In this document: in pieces, positions 7,161 to 11,179 of the stretch
Layout: every line of letters starts with the position of its first letter
How positions within the stretch are numbered: the first letter of the stretch is position 1
Source of the DNA: Ruminococcus sp. UBA5884
GTDB lineage: Bacteria > Bacillota > Clostridia > Oscillospirales > Ruminococcaceae
Direction of reading: 5' to 3'
NCBI GenBank assembly: GCA_002431975.1
Contig: DJFA01000007.1
Coordinates: 1 to 11,179 of the forward strand
Length of the DNA stretch: 11,179 bases
Position numbers and translations under genes: made by a program
The notes under the pieces: model-generated
The model's input: the letters and a program-made list of their open reading frames with translations, nothing else
The model's database searches: none
What the model was told of the DNA's origin: nothing

Positions 7161-9302
7161 TTACTGAACTGCTGAATAAACTGAGCCTGAATACATATCC
7201 TTGCCGTTTGCTTTGAACATTTCTGATACAGTAACTATCTGCCAGCCGTTTTCCTTGAGATACGGAGCAAGATATTCCATAGCTTCAGCAGTTGTGGAAT
7301 ATGTTTCATGCATAAGAACTACCTGATTTCTGAGAGTGCCATCATTCATTTTTGAAATAATAGTTTCCTTTATCTGTTCAGCAGATGCATTGTTCCAGTC
7401 CTGAGAATCCACGGAACAGGTAATAAGAGGAGCATAGCTGTTAGCTTTTACTGAGTCATTTACTGCAAGGTATGGAGGTCTTATAAGATAATTTGTACCG
7501 CCTGTTATATCTTTGAGTATATCAAGAGTCTGATTTACTTCATTTCTTATTTCGTCAGCTGAAAGGTTAGTAAGATAAGGGTGAGTATAGGTATGGTTTG
7601 CGATTTCGCAGCCGATTTCAGAAGCATATTTTATTTCATCACGGTTATTGCTGTTTATTCTGTTGCCCCAGTAAAAGAATGTTGAATGGAATCCGCTGTC
7701 CTTGAGAGCATTGAGAATCCTCATTGATGAATCGCTTGATGCAGTGCCTACAGGGCCATCATCGAAACAGATTGCAACCATTGGTTTTGATGTGTCAATC
7801 CATGATATATCAGCATTGTTTTCCCAAACGCCATATTGAGTAGGTTCAGCTGTATTTACAGTTGAATTTCCAGATTTTGATGGTGTTGATGAAGGGTTGA
7901 TAATAATATTTTTAAGAACTGAAATATCAGCTACATCAACTGTACCGTTTCCATTTACATCAGCAGCCTTTTTATCGGCATCGGAATCAAGACCAAGAAT
8001 ATATTTCTTCAATGAAATGAGGTCTTTGAGGTCAACCTCTCCGCTGAGGTTTACATCGCCTTTAAGAGTAGTTGATGATGAAGATGATGTAAATGGATTT
8101 GCAGTACCTTTTACAGCACCGATTGCTTCATCAATATAGAAATCTGAAAGGCTTTCAGGCATTTCAACGTAAAGAATCATATTTGAAGCATCTTCCGGAA
8201 TGGTAAATGCTTTATTTTCAAGTTTTGTCCATACACCTTTTGCGGCAGAGGCTGAAGCTACTTCTGTATAGTTATCTTCTCCGCCGGAAGTATACTGGAG
8301 AGTGAGTTTGAAATCTCCGCTTGCTTCCGTATCCTGCATAACAATAGTACTGAAACTGTATGTATTTCCGGGAACGAATGTTTTTGAATCAAGATTATAA
8401 GCAGTGCCGTTCCAGTTGTCAGAACGTCCGCTTACGAAAAGTGAATTTGAACCGGCAGCGGCAGCTTTGCTGCTTTTTGCGATTGAAACATCATCACCTC
8501 TTGACTGCCATTTGTCAGTACCGCTTTCAAATGTGCTGTGGAAGTAATAGTTGTTTTCATCAGGTTCAACAGGCTGGGAAGGTGTAGGATTATCAGGTAT
8601 TTCGCCGCCGATTACTATATTATTTTTATAAACATTGGCTTTGCCGCTGCTCTGATAGCCTTCAACGTTGAGAGCTGCTTCATAGAGGTTACCCATTTTC
8701 ATGCCCATTTCTTCCCACTTTTTAAAGTGTTCTGAAACGGATATAACACCGCTTTCACGTTTATCTCTTCTTACGCTCCAGTACTGTTCAAATGTGGTAT
8801 TTCCTTCGATTGACGGCTGATTTTCTCTTGTTGTCTGATAAACATCATAAACGCCGCCGTCAACTTCTATAGTACCCTTTGAGGTTGCTCCCGGTGGTCT
8901 CCAGCTGCCCCATGATTCTACTATGTAATACTCAACAAGAGGACTTTTTGTCCAGCCGTATACACAGAGATATGAATTTCCATTCGGTTCATAGTCACAG
9001 GCAAAATCAATGGAGATATTTCCTATTTCTGAATAAGTTTTTGTGCAGTCAAACTTTTTGCCTTTACGGAAAAGAGCATTGTTTATACTGTCCCACTGAC
9101 AGCTGAATGTTCCGTCACCTGTAAGAGTCATAGATGTGTTTCCTGAGTCTTTCCAAAGCTCATAATCGTAGCCGTCTTCCGTTCCGGTTTTGCAGTCTGT
9201 AAGAACTGTATCAGCACTTACAACGATGCATGGAAGACTGGACAGGCACATGGCTGCTGTCAGAGCAGTGCCAATAAATCTGCCTTTTCTTTTTCTGGTC
9301 AT
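7161..9302 (-). CDS. Cellulosomal bifunctional GH11 xylanase - CBM22 - dockerin - CE4 deacetylase
   Basis: This secreted 713-residue enzyme should cut beta-1,4-xylan and remove acetyl groups. Residues 1-30 are a signal peptide (cut after VVSA). GH11 covers about 33-233: nucleophile Glu124 in PLVEYYIVESWG and acid/base Glu214 in NVEGYQSSG, with FEQYWSVRR between. After a Pro linker, CBM22 spans about 251-398 (FESGTDKWQSRG, SLFVSGRSDNWNG). The dockerin is internal, 414-469: repeat 1 D416, N418, S420, D427; repeat 2 D448, N450, N452, D459. CE4 (NodB fold) runs about 505-700 with FDDGP (Asp514, Asp515), NHTYTH (His570, His574), RPPY (608-611), DSQDW and LMHE (His665), so both active sites are intact. 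The order resembles clostridial cellulosomal xylanases with a NodB domain. The start at 9302 follows GGGGGAG by eight bases. An in-frame ATG at 9434 lies upstream of the promoter -35 box and would ruin the signal peptide. Single-gene transcript. Confidence 0.93.
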   Translation of the reverse strand: MTRKRKGRFIGTALTAAMCLSSLPCIVVSADTVLTDCKTGTEDGYDYELWKDSGNTSMTLTGDGTFSCQWDSINNALFRKGKKFDCTKTYSEIGNISIDFACDYEPNGNSYLCVYGWTKSPLVEYYIVESWGSWRPPGATSKGTIEVDGGVYDVYQTTRENQPSIEGNTTFEQYWSVRRDKRESGVISVSEHFKKWEEMGMKMGNLYEAALNVEGYQSSGKANVYKNNIVIGGEIPDNPTPSQPVEPDENNYYFHSTFESGTDKWQSRGDDVSIAKSSKAAAAGSNSLFVSGRSDNWNGTAYNLDSKTFVPGNTYSFSTIVMQDTEASGDFKLTLQYTSGGEDNYTEVASASAAKGVWTKLENKAFTIPEDASNMILYVEMPESLSDFYIDEAIGAVKGTANPFTSSSSSTTLKGDVNLSGEVDLKDLISLKKYILGLDSDADKKAADVNGNGTVDVADISVLKNIIINPSSTPSKSGNSTVNTAEPTQYGVWENNADISWIDTSKPMVAICFDDGPVGTASSDSSMRILNALKDSGFHSTFFYWGNRINSNNRDEIKYASEIGCEIANHTYTHPYLTNLSADEIRNEVNQTLDILKDITGGTNYLIRPPYLAVNDSVKANSYAPLITCSVDSQDWNNASAEQIKETIISKMNDGTLRNQVVLMHETYSTTAEAMEYLAPYLKENGWQIVTVSEMFKANGKDMYSGSVYSAVQ

Positions 9303-9390
9303 AAACTTTTCTCCCCCAAAATAAAAATATTTTACAGGTTTTTCAGAATGGCTGACAGAAAAATCTGTATAAATACTGGCTGATACGATA

Positions 9391-9419
9391 ATTATATACC
9401 GGAAAGGTTTAGGTGTCAA
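9391..9419 (-). promoter_or_regulatory. Consensus promoter of the xylanase/deacetylase gene
   Basis: Read on the - strand: TTGACA (9419-9414), a 17-bp spacer, TATAAT (9396-9391), a perfect vegetative consensus. Transcription should begin near 9384, giving an 82-nt leader before the ATG at 9302. I saw no convincing riboswitch or catabolite-control site in the leader. Confidence 0.87.
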
Positions 9420-9490
9420 TAATTTTTTCAACATATTTTTGAAAATTGTGGAATATGCCGAAACATTTAAATTAAAAGCACAATGATGAC

Positions 9491-9522
9491 AAAAAAAGAG
9501 CGGATTATAAATTCCGCTCTTT
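9491..9522 (-). terminator. Terminator of the SPFH-Arc operon
   Basis: A 10-bp stem (9495-9504 AAAGAGCGGA with 9513-9522) and an 8-nt loop, followed on the - strand by a run of seven T (9497-9491). It lies 10 nt past the stop codon of the Arc-like gene. Confidence 0.88.
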
Positions 9523-9532
9523 ATAAGCTGAT

Positions 9533-9745
9533 TTAGTTTTCTGTAAAATCATTTATATCCACATCAAGAGGAGCATCAATTTCATCAGAAACATATTTTC
9601 CATTTTTCTTTCTTTGTTTTACACATTCAGTCAGAAGATACTCTATCTGACCATTTACTGACCTGAAATCCGCCTCTGCCCATGCAGCAATATCGTTATA
9701 TAATTTTTCTGATAATCTGAGGGGAATCTGTTTTTTCTGTGCCAT
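9533..9745 (-). CDS. Arc-like ribbon-helix-helix DNA-binding protein
   Basis: The product has 70 residues. About residues 4-46 match an Arc/MetJ-type ribbon-helix-helix fold: a beta strand KKQIPLRLS that would insert in the DNA groove, helix A (EKLYNDIAAWAEAD), a turn, and helix B (SVNGQIEYLLTECVKQRKK). The remaining tail is acidic (DEIDAPLDVDINDF) and may mediate regulation or partner contact. Its ATG lies one base after the stop of the SPFH gene with no strong ribosome binding site, so translation is probably coupled. No toxin gene lies beside it, so an antitoxin role is not supported. It likely represses its own operon at the tandem palindromes 10765-10783. Confidence 0.87.
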   Translation of the reverse strand: MAQKKQIPLRLSEKLYNDIAAWAEADFRSVNGQIEYLLTECVKQRKKNGKYVSDEIDAPLDVDINDFTEN

Positions 9746-9746
9746 A

Positions 9747-10739
9747 TCAGTAAAGATTGCCTGAATTTATAACCGGTTGAGCGTCATGATTTCCGCAGAG
9801 TACAACGAGAAGATTTGAAACCATAGCTGCTTTGCGTTCATCATCGAGTTCAACGAGTTCGCTGCCATTAAGTCTTTCAAGAGCCATTTCAACCATTCCT
9901 ACAGCTCCGTCAACAATCATTTTTCTTGCATCGATAATAGCTGAAGCCTGTTGTCTCTGAAGCATTACAGCGGCGATTTCAGGAGCATATGCAAGATATG
10001 TTATTCTTGCTTCAATAATTTCAAGACCGGCATTTTCAACTTTCTGCTGTATTTCTTCACGTATTCTTTCAGCAACGATTTCACTTGAGCCTCTCAGAGA
10101 GCCTTCGTCAGCGATTCCGTCGCCGGTAGTATCGATATTAGGGGAGATGTCATAAGGATATATTTTTACGATATTTCTCAAAGCACTGTCACACTGCAAT
10201 GAAAGGTAATGTTTGTAGTTATCAACATCAAAGACAGCTTTTGCAGTATCAACGACTCTCCATATAACAGCTATTCCGATTTCAACAGGATTGCCCAGAC
10301 GGTCATTTATTTTCTGACGGTTATTATTAAGAGTCATTATTTTGAGTGAAATTTTCTTACTTGGCATAGAAGCAGAAGAAGCAGTCGGAGCAGGAATAGT
10401 TATTTTATCAACAACATCTTCACTTTGACAGAGTTCAGTTGAAGCGGCTGGATTTACAGCTGTACAGAATGGATTTACCCAGTAAAAGCCGTCATCTTTA
10501 AGAGTTCCCTTATATTTTCCGAAAAGAGTGAGAACAAGTGCTTCCTGAGGTTTAAGAACCTTGAAGCCGAGAAACGGAAACCAGCCTATGCAAAGCCATA
10601 TTATTCCGATTACAGATAAAACATACAAATCTGAAATGCCGCCGAAAACAGTAAGCAGCACTGCGATAAGATAGAGTGCGACAAACAGAAAAAGCATTGC
10701 CATTCCGTTATTTTTTGATGATAAAATTTTTTCTTTCAT
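9747..10739 (-). CDS. SPFH/Band 7 domain membrane protein
   Basis: A 330-residue membrane scaffold-type protein. Two hydrophobic segments (about 12-33 and 37-58) anchor it; the SPFH (stomatin/prohibitin/flotillin/HflK) domain covers about 60-255. Family-like stretches are KPQEALVLTLFGKYKGT (63-79), GNPVEIGIAVIWRVVDTAKAVFDV (149-172) and the alternating helix AERIREEIQQKVENAGLEIIEARITYLAYAP (223-253). A C-terminal region with Gln/Ala/Glu-rich helices may drive oligomerisation. The ATG at 10739 is preferred because AAAGGA stands nine bases upstream; the ATG at 10757 has no site and lies only about 12 nt after the predicted transcript start. It is co-transcribed with the Arc-like gene. Such proteins organise membrane microdomains or regulate membrane proteases; which applies here is unknown. 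Confidence 0.9.
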   Translation of the reverse strand: MKEKILSSKNNGMAMLFLFVALYLIAVLLTVFGGISDLYVLSVIGIIWLCIGWFPFLGFKVLKPQEALVLTLFGKYKGTLKDDGFYWVNPFCTAVNPAASTELCQSEDVVDKITIPAPTASSASMPSKKISLKIMTLNNNRQKINDRLGNPVEIGIAVIWRVVDTAKAVFDVDNYKHYLSLQCDSALRNIVKIYPYDISPNIDTTGDGIADEGSLRGSSEIVAERIREEIQQKVENAGLEIIEARITYLAYAPEIAAVMLQRQQASAIIDARKMIVDGAVGMVEMALERLNGSELVELDDERKAAMVSNLLVVLCGNHDAQPVINSGNLY

Positions 10740-10764
10740 GACTGAAAATCCTTTCATATTTATT

Positions 10765-10783
10765 TGATATCATAATGATATCA
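10765..10783. promoter_or_regulatory. Tandem palindromic operator, TGATATCA-N3-TGATATCA
   Basis: Two identical 8-bp palindromes (10765-10772 and 10776-10783) repeat at an 11-bp interval, one turn of the helix. One covers most of the -10 box and the other the predicted transcription start, the right place to block RNA polymerase. Ribbon-helix-helix repressors such as Arc bind as paired dimers to sites spaced about one turn apart. The obvious candidate ligand is the Arc-like protein made by this operon; that link is inference. Confidence 0.6.
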
Positions 10784-10803
10784 TATTTATTTCAGATTGT
10801 CAA
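10775..10803 (-). promoter_or_regulatory. Promoter of the SPFH-Arc operon
   Basis: Read on the - strand: TTGACA (10803-10798), a 17-bp spacer, TATCAT (10780-10775). The start of transcription should be near 10768, leaving a leader of about 28 nt. Its -10 box overlaps one of two palindromes. Confidence 0.78.
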
Positions 10804-10835
10804 TATATATTTATAAATTTTTCCGTATTTTTCAG

Positions 10836-10869
10836 AAAAAAAGAAATCCCTGTTATAAAGGATTTCTTT
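10836..10869 (-). terminator. Terminator of the GGDEF gene
   Basis: A 10-bp stem (10840-10849 AAAGAAATCC with 10860-10869), a 10-nt loop and a T run on the - strand (10842-10836). The upstream arm lies inside the last codons of the GGDEF gene and the stop codon sits in the loop, so it is a compact terminator overlapping the gene end. Confidence 0.78.
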
Positions 10870-11179
10870 GATTTTTTTTATATTCTGATTTGTTTTTATA
10901 CATTTGTTTATCAGCATTATCAAGGCATTTTCTGAAACTTGTATTTTTATTTTCAAGACATGAAGCACCATAGGAAATGCTTACATTCTTTTGTTTTACT
11001 GAAAAATGCACAGCTTCATTCTGTAATTGTTTTATTATGTTTTCAGCTTCATTAAGAGGAGTTTCAGACAGTATGATAACAAATTCATCTCCACCGGTTC
11101 TGAAAATTCTGCCTTTATGCTGTATGGTGGTATTTGTGCGGAAAAGCAGGGCAGTCATTCGTATATATTCATCACCGAC
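10853..11179 (-). CDS. GGDEF-domain diguanylate cyclase, C-terminal part (5' end outside window)
   Basis: The frame stays open to the right edge, so the upstream half of the gene is missing; the visible 108 codons start VGDEYIRMTALLF, typical of the middle of a GGDEF domain. The active-site motif RTGGDEFVIIL is intact, as is the late ADKQMYKNK helix, so synthesis of cyclic di-GMP is plausible. The inhibitory RxxD site expected nine to six residues before GGDEF is absent (Gln and Gly at those positions), so product feedback through that site is not expected. The ATG at 11156-11158 is internal and not a credible start. Any sensory input domain lies outside the window. Confidence 0.87.
   Translation of the reverse strand, partial: VGDEYIRMTALLFRTNTTIQHKGRIFRTGGDEFVIILSETPLNEAENIIKQLQNEAVHFSVKQKNVSISYGASCLENKNTSFRKCLDNADKQMYKNKSEYKKNQRNPL

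Noticed and set aside
7897..9106. Reading frames of 65-80 residues on the + strand opposite the xylanase gene
   Set aside because: They are antisense shadows of a gene with strong domain evidence and show no ribosome binding sites or recognisable protein features.
9303..9384. Possible riboswitch in the xylanase leader
   Set aside because: Only small weak hairpins are visible, with no conserved aptamer core and no terminator or anti-terminator arrangement.
9303..9434. N-terminal extension of the xylanase gene to an ATG at 9434
   Set aside because: The perfect promoter at 9391-9419 lies inside it, and the ATG at 9302 has a ribosome binding site and begins a standard signal peptide.
9533..9745. 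Antitoxin of a toxin-antitoxin pair
   Set aside because: No toxin-like gene adjoins it; the partner is a 330-residue SPFH membrane protein, so a regulator is the safer call.

Overview
The window looks like chromosome of a low-GC, Gram-positive, fibre-degrading gut or rumen anaerobe close to Ruminococcus (Oscillospiraceae). Four gene products carry dockerins, the plugs that attach secreted proteins to cohesins of a cellulosome. One of them is a bifunctional xylanase/deacetylase typical of such bacteria. The genus is an inference from domain content and base composition; no rRNA or marker gene is present.

Layout. Positions 3-4161 (+ strand) form a secreted protease/dockerin region. It holds a papain-like C1 peptidase with a C-terminal dockerin and its own terminator. 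A strong promoter then drives a tight three-gene operon: a secreted protein that is little more than a dockerin, a V8/glutamyl-endopeptidase-like serine protease broken by a frameshift at a TA-dinucleotide run, and a secreted protein of unknown function with a dockerin-like C-terminus. A bidirectional terminator separates this from a convergent three-gene ABC-2 exporter operon (6824 to 4216, - strand). Between the exporter promoter and the next gene lies a 138-bp inverted-repeat, MITE-like element. Next come a GH11-CBM22-dockerin-CE4 enzyme (9302 to 7161, - strand) with a perfect consensus promoter, and a two-gene operon of a membrane SPFH protein and an Arc-like ribbon-helix-helix protein (10739 to 9533, - strand). 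The last feature is the 3' part of a GGDEF diguanylate cyclase gene that runs off the right edge.

How the genes work together. The dockerin proteins probably supply proteases and a xylan-degrading enzyme to a cell-surface or released cellulosome. GH11 cuts the xylan backbone, CE4 removes acetyl groups that block it, and CBM22 holds the enzyme on substrate. The exporter and the SPFH-Arc pair have no evident direct link to this.

Most notable are three things. The protease reading frame is broken exactly at (TA)6 and would be restored by loss of one TA unit. A secreted dockerin has no attached module. Two TGATATCA palindromes sit one helical turn apart over the SPFH promoter, as expected for autoregulation by the Arc-like protein encoded in the same operon.
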